Positions 50,658-60,954 of a DNA stretch of 64,000 nucleotides are shown in pieces. A program made the translations under genes and the position numbers. Source of the stretch: Arthrobacter crystallopoietes (GTDB taxonomy: Bacteria > Actinomycetota > Actinomycetes > Actinomycetales > Micrococcaceae); assembly GCF_017603825.1 (NCBI RefSeq), contig NZ_CP072014.1:2356001-2420000 (forward strand), in the 5' to 3' direction. Position 1 is the stretch's first letter. Each line of letters opens with the position of its first letter. Below the pieces are notes generated by a model, which had not been told where the DNA came from, searched no databases, and saw only the letters and a list, made by a program, of their open reading frames with translations.

Positions 50658-50980
50658 GAGACTCTTGCAGTCCTTCCAATGGCGGTCATCTGGCCCCAAG
50701 TCAGCCTAAAGTCTAACGCAGGTTACATGAACCGAAGGTAACCAGATCTCGCTTAGCCCGATACGAGTTAAAGATTTCATTCCCTGCAGTGCAGGACATG
50801 GATTCGGTTGCGGGGCAACGCCGCTGATAGACTGTGCAGCGATGCCTAGGCGAGGGAACGCCACAGTTCTTGTGGAGTGTCCGTTATCGACGGTGGCTAG
50901 ATGAGATCTTTCTAGACATTTTCCTGTAGCTCCGGCCATTGCACCGTTGAGAATCCTATTACTTTCAAGAGGAGACAGAT
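50658..50980. other. Divergent control region between the kinase and rplY
   Basis: No gene is seen. The part near 50845-50860 (TGATAGACTG) could be a -10 for rplY, but the matching -35 is unclear. GAGGAG at 50970-50975 is the rplY ribosome site. Confidence 0.35.
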
Positions 50981-51583
50981 ATGTCTGATCAGAAGCTGGC
51001 TGCCGAAGTCCGCAGCGAATTCGGCAAGGGCGCTGCGCGCCGTGCCCGCCGCAACGAACAGATCCCCGCAGTGATCTACGGCCACGGTGCCGAGCCGATG
51101 CACATCCTGCTGCCGGCCAAGGCCACCACCCTTGCGCTGCGTACCTCCAACGCGTTGCTGACCTTGGACGTGGATGGTGAACAGCACCTTGCGCTCGCCA
51201 AGGACATCCAGCGCGACCCGCTCCTGCAGATCATCGAGCACGTTGACCTGCTCACCGTCCGCAAGGGCGAAAAGGTTCACGTCGACGTCAACATCCACAT
51301 CGAAGGCGAAGTTGCCCCCGGCGCCATCCTCGATCTGGAAGAGTTCACCGTTGCTGTTGAAGCAGATGCCACGGCCCTGCCGGAGACGCTGACCATCAAC
51401 GTTGAGGGACGTCAGGTCGGCGAGCACATCTATGCTCGCGACATCGAGTTGCCGCAGGGCACCACGCTGTTGATCGAGGGCGACACCCTCATTGCTGCTG
51501 TCTCGGCTCCGGCTGTCGCAGCCGAGGCCGAAGAGGGCGCTGGCGAGACTGCTGCTGCTCCGGCTGAAGAATCCGCTGAGTAA
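50981..51583 (+). CDS. rplY: Ribosomal protein L25/Ctc
   Basis: A 200-residue protein of the long CTC form of L25: an N-terminal 5S-rRNA-binding domain (KLAAEVRSEFGKGAARRARR, then VIYGHG) and a C-terminal beta domain (about 95-185) with an acidic Ala/Glu tail. It precedes pth by 9 bases, the usual actinobacterial order. Confidence 0.93.
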   Translation: MSDQKLAAEVRSEFGKGAARRARRNEQIPAVIYGHGAEPMHILLPAKATTLALRTSNALLTLDVDGEQHLALAKDIQRDPLLQIIEHVDLLTVRKGEKVHVDVNIHIEGEVAPGAILDLEEFTVAVEADATALPETLTINVEGRQVGEHIYARDIELPQGTTLLIEGDTLIAAVSAPAVAAEAEEGAGETAAAPAEESAE

Positions 51584-51592
51584 TCCTTTTCA

Positions 51593-52180
51593 GTGAATAG
51601 CAACACCTGGCTTGTAGTCGGGCTCGGGAATCCCGGGCCCGGCTACAGCCGTAACCGGCACAATATCGGTCAGATGGTGCTTGACGAGCTCGCCTCGAGA
51701 GTTGGCGGATCGTTCAAGTCCCACAAGGCCCATGCCCAGGTCCTCGAAGGCAGGCTCCGCCTAGGTGGCCCCAAAGTCGTTCTGGCCAAACCGCTCACCT
51801 TCATGAATTTGTCCGGTGGTCCGGTGTCGGCGTTATCGAAGTTTTTCGACATTACGCCCGACCACGTCGTAGCTGTGCATGACGAGATCGATATCCCCTT
51901 CAACACCCTCAAGCTCAAGATCGGTGGAGGAGAAGGAGGCCACAACGGCCTGCGCGACATGTCCAAAGCCCTCGGAACCAAGGATTATTATCGGATCCGT
52001 GTTGGTGTAGGTCGCCCACCTGGCACGATGGATACGGCAGACTATGTCCTCCGGGATTTTGGCACAGCGGAGAAGAAGGAACTGCCGTTCCTGCTCGACT
52101 ACGCCGCTGATGCGGTCGAATTGCTGGTGGACGAGGGGCTGCTGGCAGCGCAGCAGCAGTTCCATGCGAAGATCAGCTAG
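51593..52180 (+). CDS. pth: Peptidyl-tRNA hydrolase
   Basis: A 195-residue Pth. The key motifs are [20 protein letters not shown] with the catalytic His, [11 protein letters not shown] with its Asn, and [20 protein letters not shown] with the catalytic Asp. It recycles peptidyl-tRNA. The start is GTG 51593, right after rplY. Confidence 0.94.
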   Translation: MNSNTWLVVGLGNPGPGYSRNRHNIGQMVLDELASRVGGSFKSHKAHAQVLEGRLRLGGPKVVLAKPLTFMNLSGGPVSALSKFFDITPDHVVAVHDEIDIPFNTLKLKIGGGEGGHNGLRDMSKALGTKDYYRIRVGVGRPPGTMDTADYVLRDFGTAEKKELPFLLDYAADAVELLVDEGLLAAQQQFHAKIS

Positions 52181-52280
52181 ACGAAACTAACTTGAACGTC
52201 TAAGATCAATTGTCGGGAGTGCGAAAGCCATCCTGCCGAGCGCGTCTGTCGCTCATAGCCTTAGTGGCTCCGAAAGCGGG

Positions 52281-52340
52281 GGCCGACGATGGGCGGCCTC
52301 TGAGACTGGGCCACCCCCATCCCATCGTCGGTCCCTTTTT
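52281..52340 (+). terminator. Rho-independent terminator after pth
   Basis: GGCCGACGATGGG (52281-52293) pairs with CCCATCGTCGGTCC (52321-52334), with one bulge, and TTTTT follows at 52336. The remaining gap up to the sufS start shows only its ribosome site AAGGAG. Confidence 0.8.
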
Positions 52341-52482
52341 CATGACCGGATTCAATTCATCCCGGAGCAGATTAGGCGCCACTCACATGACCTCTGCGGG
52401 CCGAGCATGGGAAGATTAGGACAGGGTTGTCTTGCGTATTGCGGACAGCTGATTCTGCCCAGTCAAACAAGGAGCACCCGCA

Positions 52483-53799
52483 GTGCCTGTGGTTTCCACT
52501 CCATCAACGCTGAAGCACTCCGTCGGCGCCATCGACAACACGGAAGTGCTGCGTATCCGCAATGACTTCCCCATCCTGAACCGGGAAGTCAACGGACGCC
52601 CGCTGGTCTACCTCGACTCCGGAGCCACTTCGCAGAACCCGCTGAGTGTTATTGAAGCCGAGCAGGAGTACTACGAGCAGCGTAACGCCGCCGTGCACCG
52701 CGGTGCGCACAGTCTTGCGGTCGAAGCCACCGACGTCTATGAGGCGGCGCGGGAAACGGTCGCCGGCTTCATCGGCGCCCGTTTCAACGAACTGGTCTGG
52801 ACCTCCAATGCCACAGAGGCCATCAACCTCATCACCTATGCCTTTTCCAACGCCACCGCGGGTCGCGGAGGAGAGGAAGCCGAGCCCTTCGTACTGAAGC
52901 AGGGGGACGAAATCGTCGTGACCGAGATGGAACACCACGCCAATCTGATCCCCTGGCAGGAACTGGCATTCCGCACTGGCGCTACGTTGCGCTACCTGCC
53001 GGTGGACGACGACGGTGCCCTGCACCTTGAGCGCGCCAATACCGTGATTACGCCACAGACGAAGATCCTGGCCTTCACGCACGCCTCCAACGTTCTGGGC
53101 ACAATCAACCCGGTCGAAACGCTAGTTGCCATGGCCCGGGAAGTAGGTGCCTTCGTGGTGCTCGATGCCTGCCAATCCGTGCCGCACCTCCCTGTGGACG
53201 TAAAGGCGCTCGACGTCGATTTCGCAGTGTTCTCTGGCCACAAGATGCTCGCCCCCACCGGTATCGGTGCACTCTACGGCAAGGCAGAGCTGCTCAATGC
53301 GATGCCGCCGTTCCTGACCGGCGGCTCCATGATCACTACAGTCACCATGGAGCACGCAGCCTACCTTCCCTCACCTACACGTTTCGAAGCCGGAACACAG
53401 CGCATCTCGCAGGCTGTGGCACTGGCGGCCGCTGTGAACTACCTACAGGAAACCGGTATGGACCGTATCCACGCGTGGGAAGTTGAGCTCGGGCAGCGAC
53501 TCGTAACTGGTCTGGAGCAGATCGTAGGTATCCGTGTCCTCGGGCCGGCCGCAGGCTTTGAGAGGATCGGCCTGGCAGCCTTCGATGTCGACGGCGTCCA
53601 TGCCCATGACGTCGGCCAATTCCTGGATGACAAGGGCATTGCCGTACGTGTAGGCCACCACTGTGCGCAGCCACTGCACCGCCGGCTCGGACTGATAGCC
53701 ACCACCCGGGCCAGCACTTATCTGTACAACACCACGGACGACGTCGATGCCTTCCTGGAAGCCGTCGCCGGAGTCCGCCCGTTCTTTGGAGTGAAGTAA
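52483..53799 (+). CDS. sufS: Cysteine desulfurase, SufS type
   Basis: A 438-residue class V aminotransferase. The PLP lysine lies in FSGHKMLAPTGIG, the catalytic cysteine in RVGHHCAQPL, and EMEHHANLIPWQELA is a SufS landmark. It takes sulphur from cysteine for iron-sulphur cluster assembly and hands it to SufU, encoded next with no gap. GTG 52483 has AAGGAG before it. Confidence 0.93.
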   Translation: MPVVSTPSTLKHSVGAIDNTEVLRIRNDFPILNREVNGRPLVYLDSGATSQNPLSVIEAEQEYYEQRNAAVHRGAHSLAVEATDVYEAARETVAGFIGARFNELVWTSNATEAINLITYAFSNATAGRGGEEAEPFVLKQGDEIVVTEMEHHANLIPWQELAFRTGATLRYLPVDDDGALHLERANTVITPQTKILAFTHASNVLGTINPVETLVAMAREVGAFVVLDACQSVPHLPVDVKALDVDFAVFSGHKMLAPTGIGALYGKAELLNAMPPFLTGGSMITTVTMEHAAYLPSPTRFEAGTQRISQAVALAAAVNYLQETGMDRIHAWEVELGQRLVTGLEQIVGIRVLGPAAGFERIGLAAFDVDGVHAHDVGQFLDDKGIAVRVGHHCAQPLHRRLGLIATTRASTYLYNTTDDVDAFLEAVAGVRPFFGVK

Positions 53800-54261
53800 G
53801 TGAGTTCCGAGCTAGAGCAGCTGTACCAGCAGATCATCCTGGAGCACGCGAAGCTTAGGCACGGAGCTGGCCTCGCAGAGCCGCCTGAGGGTGACAATGT
53901 GGGGGAGTCCCACATGCTCAACCCCACTTGTGGCGATGAAATCACCCTGCGGGCGTCTGTGCATGCCGAGGGGGATGAGCGCATGCTCTCGAGCATTAGC
54001 TGGGACGGACAAGGTTGTTCCATCTCTATGGCTTCTGCATCCGTACTCTCGGACATGGCGCTGTCCATGGAAAGAAGTGAGCTGATCAAGCTCATAGACC
54101 AGTTCCGCGAAGTGATGCGGTCCCGTGGCAGCATTGCGGTGGACGAAGAGATTCTCGGTGACGCAGCAGCATTCTCAGGAGTTTCGAAGTACCCGGCCCG
54201 GGTAAAATGCGCCATGCTCGCCTGGGTGGCACTGGAAGAGGCACTTCTCGCCGCAAACTAA
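53800..54261 (+). CDS. sufU: Iron-sulphur assembly protein SufU
   Basis: A 153-residue NifU-like protein with the three zinc cysteines and Asp expected of SufU: NPTCGDE, GQGCSIS and RVKCAMLAW. SufU is the sulphur acceptor and relay from SufS in Gram-positive bacteria. Its GTG follows the sufS stop directly, so the two are translationally coupled. The rest of the suf operon (SufBCD) is not in this window. Confidence 0.92.
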   Translation: MSSELEQLYQQIILEHAKLRHGAGLAEPPEGDNVGESHMLNPTCGDEITLRASVHAEGDERMLSSISWDGQGCSISMASASVLSDMALSMERSELIKLIDQFREVMRSRGSIAVDEEILGDAAAFSGVSKYPARVKCAMLAWVALEEALLAAN

Positions 54262-54274
54262 GATCTACAACAAA

Positions 54275-54309
54275 AGAATGCCCGGAACCGTTTGGTTCCG
54301 GGCATTCTT
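54275..54309. terminator. Bidirectional terminator between sufU and the LADTG protein
   Basis: AAGAATGCCCGGAACC and its complement form a long perfect stem around GTTT (54275-54309), between convergent genes. T-rich sequence on both sides is short. Confidence 0.78.
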
Positions 54310-54325
54310 GCTAATTCAGGTTTGA

Positions 54326-54952
54326 CTAGGCATTCTTGCGGCGGGAAACTACCACTGCGGTAGCACCTGCGCCGAGGGCGAGTACGCCGGCGCCGCCCCA
54401 GAGGAGCGCGCTGGAGTCCAGGCCGGTGTCAGCCAAGCGGTCGCCATTGGCAACAGCGTCATCGTTTGCAGCATTGTCAGCGCCGCCACCGATACCGCCG
54501 GCAGCACCGTCTACGTCGCCCTCAACCACTACGGTTGCCTCAACGGTAACGGGATCGCCGTTCACATCAACGCCGGTAGCGGTCAGCGTGTAGGTGCCGG
54601 TTTCGTTGAAGGTGACGGGCACAGAGAATGCGCCCTCTGCGTCAGCCGTGGTGGAGTCTTCCTGAACTTCGGCGAAGATGATGGGACCGCTCACTGCTGC
54701 CGAGGCACCACCCGGGCCGAAGCTTGCGCCCGCACCATTCCGCGCCTCATTGGAAACGAGGATGCCGATACGTGAACCGGGAGCGAAGCCGGTTCCCTGG
54801 AAGAGAATGGTGGCCCCGATGCCAACGCGGCCTTCACTGACGGTGGCCGAAACGGGCGGCTGCGGGTAGGCGGCGTCGCGGGCCTGTGCAGCGCCGGCGC
54901 CCAGGAAGGTCAGCGATCCGGCGATGGCCAATGCGGTCAAGGTCTTTTTCAT
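54326..54952 (-). CDS. Cell-wall-anchored surface protein with LADTG sorting signal
   Basis: A 208-residue protein: signal peptide (MKKTLTALAIAGSLTFLGAG, cut after AQA), a beta-sandwich domain (ATVSEGRVGIGATILFQGTG and a later GTYTLTATGVDVNGDP), an Asn/Asp/Gly-rich linker, then LADTG, a hydrophobic helix and SRRKNA. This is a classic sortase signal of LPXTG type. The enzyme that anchors it, perhaps a housekeeping sortase elsewhere, is not in the window. Confidence 0.83.
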   Translation of the reverse strand: MKKTLTALAIAGSLTFLGAGAAQARDAAYPQPPVSATVSEGRVGIGATILFQGTGFAPGSRIGILVSNEARNGAGASFGPGGASAAVSGPIIFAEVQEDSTTADAEGAFSVPVTFNETGTYTLTATGVDVNGDPVTVEATVVVEGDVDGAAGGIGGGADNAANDDAVANGDRLADTGLDSSALLWGGAGVLALGAGATAVVVSRRKNA

Positions 54953-55090
54953 ATGTGATCCCCCGTGGGTCAGATGTATAGGTGCATGCGTGAAGACAAC
55001 TTACTTAGTTCATTTTTGACGGTACATCGATGAAACGTTTGAAGCAAGCTGGCATTGGCGTTCCAATCAACGTTTAACCTCATGTTAACA

Positions 55091-56974
55091 CTAGGAAGAG
55101 CAATCCGGGCCCGATTGCTCCGGAATCACTACTTCAGATCTAGCCTGAACAGTAGGTGTAACACGCAGTTGGGGCTCGACCGTTTCGTACAAAGATGAGA
55201 ATTCGAACTCAACAGTAGTCGATTCTCCAGGCTTGAGCGCGACAGTCTGTCCAGCCACCGGGCTATCGCCGTGACGGTAGGAGCCGAATGGTGCTTTTTC
55301 GCCGTCGACACTTGCTGACTCGAGCAGCCAATCTGAGGGACCATAGGCATAAATGTTTGTCCTAACCGTTCCTGGACTCACGCCGAAATACCCTCCCCCT
55401 GTTACATATTCAGGGAGAGCCTCCGCTGCGTCCTCCGGCGCATTATTGGTCAATGTCGCCCGGACTGCATACCGGTAGTACCCGTCCGGTTCGCATCGCT
55501 CAATGAGTTGTACCTCGCGTGCTACGTAGTAATCCATTTTGGCGCCGGTGCCGTCGTTGAAGTACACGCCTACAGTCGGCTCTTCGGTCACGATGGAACC
55601 ACCAAGAGACGAAGCACTTATGACTGTCTGCTCATGTTTGTGCCCAGACCACGCGAACAAGCGCTGATCCTCCGCGCTCTTCCGCACTGCATTGAGCATC
55701 TCTACGGGGTCAGTGCTGCCTTCGGTGACAGCAGCAAAAATGTCGCTTGCTACCGCAGCAAAATAAGCGTCCTGCATCTGCGGCTCTTCGATTTCCCGAT
55801 AGACATCTGAGATCAGGGTCTGGACCACATTCGCACTGTCGAGCGTTGTGGGCAGTTCCCCAGTATCTACAGGTAGGGAACCGAGTGAACTCAGCTCCAC
55901 CGGGCCAGTTGCAACCAAGAGATGCGACAAGACAACGGCGTCTAATGCAACCACACCGTCAATCTTGCTCTTCGGGTTCTCCTTCTCCCACATAGCTTGG
56001 GCAGTAGAGGCTGCGGTAGGGAAGTCTGGGGTGAGGTTGACGTTCTGCATATACCCCCCAAGGCGCGTGGTGTAGATGCGTTCCTGTTGTTCATCCACTT
56101 CCAGCGGCGGCTTGAATCTGCCCAAAGCTGAGGCGCTGCCATGGTCGGTGAACTCGATTTGACCGTTGCTTGTCTTGAGTACAACCAGGGCCCCCGGGAT
56201 GCCACCCGTTGCACGGATCTCAGCGTTGTTCTGTACCAGAACCAGATAGTTCCGATCACCTGCGCCTCCAAGCATTGCCGGGAGGATGTCCGCCGCTGAG
56301 GCCGCGCCGCTGAGGGTGCTTTGGACGCCCTCGAGCGCTAACGTGGCTTGGCTAAGGGGCTCTGACAGCTGCGGAAGGAGCTGTTCCTGATCGATCTGGT
56401 CGAGGCTCTCGTGTGCGGCGTCCACGGTAGCTGATGCGCGCATCAGTTTCGGTGAAAGCTCCTGAAGGGGCTGCAGCTCAATCTTCCCGTCTTTCGGGAC
56501 AAAGACTTCAAGGACTCCTGGCCCGAGGGACCCCATCAGGGGAGCAGCAGCGCTAACAACGACGTCGGCCGCAACTGTGATGTCGGTAACTGCGGAGAAG
56601 TTTTGACCAAACCACGGCAACGCGCCGGCTGCGCGCCAAAGCGGGTCGGTCCCGGCACCCCGTGCTTCGGCTGTGTGCGTTTCTATCTGATCCAGATACG
56701 CAGCCGCTTCTTTGATATTGCCCTCAGCGATAGCGGATTGCATGGCGGGTACGAGTTGGGTGGTAGCTTCCAAATTGTCTTTGACCTGCATTGCACGGAA
56801 GGCCAACCACCCTACGGCCAAGAGGAGTAGTAGCGCTAGCGCCGTGAGCGGAAGAACCACGCGAAACATCCGTTGTCGCGACCGTTTGCGCCCATACCCT
56901 GACCGCCGCCTTTTCACTGTCACCACAGAGCTTCCTTGACGTGCTTCCGTGGTGGCATCTGCGGCGCCTGGCAT
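55091..56974 (-). CDS. DUF4012 domain protein, membrane-anchored
   Basis: A 627-residue protein with a basic N-terminal segment (VKRRRSGYGRKRSRQR), one membrane helix (LPLTALALLLLLAVGWLAF) and a long extracellular part. The block DRNYLVLVQNNAEIRATGGI marks the DUF4012 family, common in actinobacterial exopolysaccharide loci. ATG 56974 has AGGA at 5 bases; the frame upstream is less likely. The molecular role is not known. Confidence 0.82.
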   Translation of the reverse strand: MPGAADATTEARQGSSVVTVKRRRSGYGRKRSRQRMFRVVLPLTALALLLLLAVGWLAFRAMQVKDNLEATTQLVPAMQSAIAEGNIKEAAAYLDQIETHTAEARGAGTDPLWRAAGALPWFGQNFSAVTDITVAADVVVSAAAPLMGSLGPGVLEVFVPKDGKIELQPLQELSPKLMRASATVDAAHESLDQIDQEQLLPQLSEPLSQATLALEGVQSTLSGAASAADILPAMLGGAGDRNYLVLVQNNAEIRATGGIPGALVVLKTSNGQIEFTDHGSASALGRFKPPLEVDEQQERIYTTRLGGYMQNVNLTPDFPTAASTAQAMWEKENPKSKIDGVVALDAVVLSHLLVATGPVELSSLGSLPVDTGELPTTLDSANVVQTLISDVYREIEEPQMQDAYFAAVASDIFAAVTEGSTDPVEMLNAVRKSAEDQRLFAWSGHKHEQTVISASSLGGSIVTEEPTVGVYFNDGTGAKMDYYVAREVQLIERCEPDGYYRYAVRATLTNNAPEDAAEALPEYVTGGGYFGVSPGTVRTNIYAYGPSDWLLESASVDGEKAPFGSYRHGDSPVAGQTVALKPGESTTVEFEFSSLYETVEPQLRVTPTVQARSEVVIPEQSGPDCSS

Positions 56975-57057
56975 AAACGTCCTTTGTGAAAGCGTGAGTG
57001 AGACCTCGACAATGGTACCCATCCGGGATGCCGCACCCCAATTGGAGAGGTAAACGT

Positions 57058-58119
57058 TTAGAGGACGTCGGTGTCGCCGCTGGCGCGGAGTGATTCGACG
57101 GCCTTCTTGACCTGCTGGGCGTGTTCCTTGGTAGTGATCAGCAGCGCGTCTGGGGTGTCCACGACAACGACGTCGTCAATGCCGATCAGCGCGATCACGC
57201 GCTTGGTATCGGAGACCACCATCCCGGTGGAGTTCTCCGCATACACCCGTGCGCCCTCGCCGAGCACGGTCAGGTTGTTCGTCTCGGACGCGGCGTTCAA
57301 CCGGCCGATCGCGGCGAAGTCCCCCACGTCGTCCCAGGAGAAGTCGCCCGGAATCATCGCCACGTCCCCGGCCGCGGCCGCCGGCTCCGCCACCGCGTAA
57401 TCGATCGCGGTCTTCGGCAGTCCGGGCCAGACCCGGCGGACCACGTCGCGGCGCTTGGAGGTGTCCCAGGCCGCGGCGATCTCCATCAGCCCGGCGTAGA
57501 GCAGCGGCTCGTTCGTCTCCAGGTGCTTGAGCAGCAGCTGGACCGGGGCCACGAACATGCCCGCGTTCCACGAGTACCCGCCCTCGGCCAGGTACGCCTG
57601 CGCGGTCTCGGCGTCGGGCTTCTCCACGAACTCGGTCACCCCGAGCGCGTTCGGCGCCGAGCCGATGCCCAGGTTCCCGTTGGTGCGGATGTACCCGAAC
57701 CCGGTCGAGGGGTGGGTGGGGGTGATCCCGATCGTGACGATGTAGCCCTCGGCCGCGGTATGGATCGCCTCGCGCACCGCGTCCTGGAACTTCTCCACCG
57801 GGTTGATCACCTGGTCCGCGGCGAAGGAACCCATGATGATCCGCGGATCCCGGTGGTACAGGATCGCCGCGGCCAAACCGATCGCGGCCGCCGAGTCCTT
57901 CGGCTCGGACTCCAGCACCAGGTTGTTCTTCGTCAGCTCCGGCAGCTGCGCCAGCACCGCCTTGCGGTGCGCGGTACCGGTGACCACCATGGTCCGGTCC
58001 CCGCACAACGGCTCCAGACGCGAATACGTCGCCCGGATCAGCGTGGACCCGGACCCAGTCAGGTCATGCAGGAACTTCGGCGCCGCCGCCCGCGAGAGCG
58101 GCCACAACCGGGTCCCCAC
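57058..58119 (-). CDS. manC: Mannose-1-phosphate guanylyltransferase, start disrupted by an apparent frameshift
   Basis: The frame covers most of a GDP-mannose pyrophosphorylase: GTRLWPLSRAAAPKFL, FVEKPDAETAQAYL and WNAGMFV are signatures. GTG 58119 would drop the first part of the nucleotide loop. In the same frame upstream the DNA still encodes LFYGVIPAGGVGTR, but no proper start occurs before a stop at 58186-58188. ATG 58189, with AGGGA before it, leads into this frame only if one base is removed about 10 bases later. Either a real frameshift or a sequencing error is present. If active, it makes GDP-mannose from mannose-1-phosphate. Confidence 0.72.
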   Translation of the reverse strand: MGTRLWPLSRAAAPKFLHDLTGSGSTLIRATYSRLEPLCGDRTMVVTGTAHRKAVLAQLPELTKNNLVLESEPKDSAAAIGLAAAILYHRDPRIIMGSFAADQVINPVEKFQDAVREAIHTAAEGYIVTIGITPTHPSTGFGYIRTNGNLGIGSAPNALGVTEFVEKPDAETAQAYLAEGGYSWNAGMFVAPVQLLLKHLETNEPLLYAGLMEIAAAWDTSKRRDVVRRVWPGLPKTAIDYAVAEPAAAAGDVAMIPGDFSWDDVGDFAAIGRLNAASETNNLTVLGEGARVYAENSTGMVVSDTKRVIALIGIDDVVVVDTPDALLITTKEHAQQVKKAVESLRASGDTDVL

Positions 58120-58193
58120 CCCGCCGGCCGGAATAACACCGTAAAACAGGTCAAGTGCACTCGACTTATCGGCACCGATTGTTGTTCATGTAG

Positions 58194-58790
58194 TTATTCC
58201 CTTACCAGTCCCAGGACGGTGTCCCGGACCTCGTCCAGTGTTGCGGTGTCGATGGCTTCTGCGTTCAGGCGTAGGAAGGGTTCGGTGATGGACTGGCGCA
58301 GGTTGACTCACCACGAACCATCGCGGAGCGGGTTGGCTGCCTGGTCGGCAAGAACGTCCTGTGCGCTGAGGGGGCCGGGGCCGGACGCGGGGATTCTCCG
58401 GCGATATAGCGGGCGGCGGTGTCACGGATCCCGAAGACGCCTGTGCTGGAGGAGACCAGGACCGGCCGGGCCATATTCATGCCCTTGTGTTCGGCCGGGC
58501 CGTGCGAGGCGGTAAAGACGACCGGCCGCGGCCAGTACGCCACAGGCGAAGTAAAGATGGTCAGTAGAGATCAGGCGCGGCATCTTGGGGTTCGTTCCGA
58601 GGGCCGCGGTACCCGGGGGTGGAGGCCTGTACGAACTCGGTGGAGGGCGGGCACATGTCCCCGACAACCAGGCCGGCCTGCCTGGCCAGTTTCAAGACGT
58701 GCACAAACACCCTTTCCGGTGGCCTCCACCGTGCCGCAGCAATCGTGTCGCCCACGATGCCGCCCATCTCGTACGCGTTGAAGGACTTAT
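58194..58790 (-). pseudogene. Decayed phosphomannomutase (manB) remnant
   Basis: Pieces of a ManB appear in order on the minus strand but in different frames: FNAYEMGGIVGD (near 58780), LISTDHLYFACGVLAAAG, the active-site region VFTASHGPAEHKGM, GVFGIRDTAARY, then, after a large deletion, DGSW-stop-VNLRQSITEPFLRL and the end at 58194. A full ManB is ~470 residues; only ~600 bases remain. It cannot make an active enzyme. manC begins 5 bases downstream. Confidence 0.82.
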
Positions 58791-58845
58791 GGGGAGAGAC
58801 ACTAAGATCGAGACTCGTTACATTTATTTATTTCCCGGTGGTGCT

Positions 58846-58889
58846 TATTAGGGCACGTGGAGGCCGTAACTGCACATGCCCTAATAAGA
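58846..58889 (-). repeat. Inverted repeat after the fucose synthase gene
   Basis: CTTATTAGGGCA (58846-58857) and TGCCCTAATAAG (58878-58889) form a 12-base perfect inverted repeat with a 20-base loop, ending at the stop of the fcl gene. It may be a terminator without a T tract, or the scar of the event that broke manB. Confidence 0.5.
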
Positions 58890-59894
58890 TTATCTTCGGA
58901 TATTGTCGACGTTCGCTCGATACCACTTCACGGTATCGGCGATGCCTTCAACGAGACTGATTTGTGCTTCCCAACCAGCGGCCGCAAGTTTAGAAACGTC
59001 CAATAACTTCTGGGGTGTGCCATCCGGTTTGGAGATATCCCACTCAATCCTGCCATCGAAACCCACGGTTTTTGCCACGATTTCAGCTAGCTCTCGTATA
59101 GTGACGTCTCTTCCCGTGCCCACATTGACTTGATCCGGCCCATCGTAGTTTTCCAGCAGATGGAGGCATGCAGCTGCCATGTCGTCAACATGAAGAAATT
59201 CTCGCCGTGGAGAACCTGTTCCCCAATTGGTTACTGTTGCTTGCCCAGACTTGACCGCTTCGTCATAACGACGGATCAAAGCAGGCAATACGTGAGATCC
59301 TTCCGGAGAGAAGTTATCTCCCGGTCCATACAGATTGGTAGGCATCGCAGAAATCCAGGGCAGACCGTACTGCCGGCGGAGAGCCTGAATTTGCTTTATA
59401 CCCGCTATTTTGGCTATAGCATAGGCGTCGTTGGTGGGTTCAAGGTGGCCCGTGAGTAGGTATTCCTCCTTAATCGGCTGCTCAGCGAACTTCGGGTAGA
59501 TGCATGACGAGCCTAAGAACAGGAGACGTTCCACGCCATGTTCTCGGGAAGCGTCCAGAACATTGACCTGTATCCGCAAGTTGTCGCTGAGGAAGTCAAC
59601 TGGGTAGGTGTCGTTCGCGAGGATCCCCCCAACCTTAGCTGCAGCCAGAACAACGTAGCGTGGTTTCGTCGCCGCAAAAAAAGCGAAGACTGCGTCACGA
59701 TCCTTGAGATCCAGTTCGGCCGATGTTCGACCGACTAAATTGCCGAATCCTTCGGATACAAGTTTTCTCCAGATGGCGGAACCCACTAGCCCACGATGGC
59801 CCGCGACGAAGAAAGTTGCCTCACGGTCCAGGGGCGCCGGCGCGAAGTTGACGTTATCACCCGCACTGGTGACGCTGGCGTTCTTGACTGCCAC
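58890..59894 (-). CDS. fcl: GDP-L-fucose synthase
   Basis: A 334-residue SDR-superfamily epimerase-reductase. [17 protein letters not shown] is the NADP motif, SSCIYP and YAIAKIAG hold the catalytic Ser and Tyr/Lys, and NLYGPGDNF is conserved. It turns GDP-4-keto-6-deoxy-mannose, made by the neighbour Gmd, into GDP-L-fucose. It starts 2 bases after the gmd stop. The N-terminal ~25 residues are a non-conserved extension. Confidence 0.91.
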   Translation of the reverse strand: MAVKNASVTSAGDNVNFAPAPLDREATFFVAGHRGLVGSAIWRKLVSEGFGNLVGRTSAELDLKDRDAVFAFFAATKPRYVVLAAAKVGGILANDTYPVDFLSDNLRIQVNVLDASREHGVERLLFLGSSCIYPKFAEQPIKEEYLLTGHLEPTNDAYAIAKIAGIKQIQALRRQYGLPWISAMPTNLYGPGDNFSPEGSHVLPALIRRYDEAVKSGQATVTNWGTGSPRREFLHVDDMAAACLHLLENYDGPDQVNVGTGRDVTIRELAEIVAKTVGFDGRIEWDISKPDGTPQKLLDVSKLAAAGWEAQISLVEGIADTVKWYRANVDNIRR

Positions 59895-59896
59895 GC

Positions 59897-60925
59897 CTAG
59901 GCCCCCCAGCTTCCGAGCTTCACGTCATCGATCCAATGATTACCCACGTGCTTCAGAGCCTCTATGTCGGCATCGACCATGATCCGCGCTAGTTCCGGAG
60001 TTTCAACTGTAGCCTTCCAACCCAACTTTTCGTGGGCCTTAGTAGCATCGCCAATGAGAGCATCGACCTCAGTGGGGCGCAAGTAACGCTCGTCGAACTT
60101 CACATGGTCTTCCCAGCTCAATCCTGCATGCTCGAAGGAAACCTGTAAGAAATCGCGGACTGTGTAGCCTACGCCCGTCGCCAGCACAAAGTCATCCGGT
60201 TCGTCCACCTGAAGCATCCTCCACATTCCTTCTACATACTCAGCGGCGTAGCCCCAGTCTCGGACAGCATCCAAGTTGCCCATAAACAGGTGTTCTTGCT
60301 TCCCTGCCTTGATGGCCGCTACTGCACGTGTGATCTTGCGGGTGACGAATGTTTCCCCGCGCCGTGGAGATTCATGGTTGAAGAGTATTCCGTTGACTGC
60401 AAACATGCCATAAGCCTCACGGTAATTCTTCGTCACCCAGTAGCTGTATACCTTGGCAGCACCATAGGGGGAGCGCGGATAAAACGGGGTGTCTTCGTCT
60501 TGCGGCGGGGGAGTGGCACCGAACATTTCAGATGAGGACGCCTGATAGAAGCGTGTCTCGATGCCAGCCATGCGAACGGCCTCCAAAAGACGGATGGACC
60601 CCATGCCTGTGGTATTTCCTGTGTGTTCAGGCTCGTCAAAAGAAACTCGAACATGAGACTGTGCCGCAAGGTTGTAGACCTCGTCCGGACGAATCTGAGC
60701 CAGAAGGGTGACTAGGCGCGCACCGTCACTTAAGTCTCCGTAATGTAGAAACAGTTTAGCTCCAGACTCATGCGGATCGACATAAAGGTGGTCAACACGA
60801 GCAGTATTAAAAGTGGATGCACGCCTAATTAGTCCATGGACCTCGTATCCCTTTTTCAGGAGCAGCTCTGCTAAGTAAGACCCGTCTTGCCCCGTTATTC
60901 CTGTGATTAAAGCACGTTTCGTCAA
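59897..60925 (-). CDS. gmd: GDP-mannose 4,6-dehydratase
   Basis: A 342-residue Gmd. [20 protein letters not shown] begins the Rossmann fold, with the [11 protein letters not shown], the [11 protein letters not shown] and [11 protein letters not shown] (Tyr/Lys) blocks all in place. It makes GDP-4-keto-6-deoxy-D-mannose. The gene pairs with fcl. It depends on GDP-mannose, whose local genes appear damaged (manB, manC). Confidence 0.93.
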   Translation of the reverse strand: MTKRALITGITGQDGSYLAELLLKKGYEVHGLIRRASTFNTARVDHLYVDPHESGAKLFLHYGDLSDGARLVTLLAQIRPDEVYNLAAQSHVRVSFDEPEHTGNTTGMGSIRLLEAVRMAGIETRFYQASSSEMFGATPPPQDEDTPFYPRSPYGAAKVYSYWVTKNYREAYGMFAVNGILFNHESPRRGETFVTRKITRAVAAIKAGKQEHLFMGNLDAVRDWGYAAEYVEGMWRMLQVDEPDDFVLATGVGYTVRDFLQVSFEHAGLSWEDHVKFDERYLRPTEVDALIGDATKAHEKLGWKATVETPELARIMVDADIEALKHVGNHWIDDVKLGSWGA

Positions 60926-60954
60926 CGTGGACCCCCTAAATCGTTTGTTCTGTA

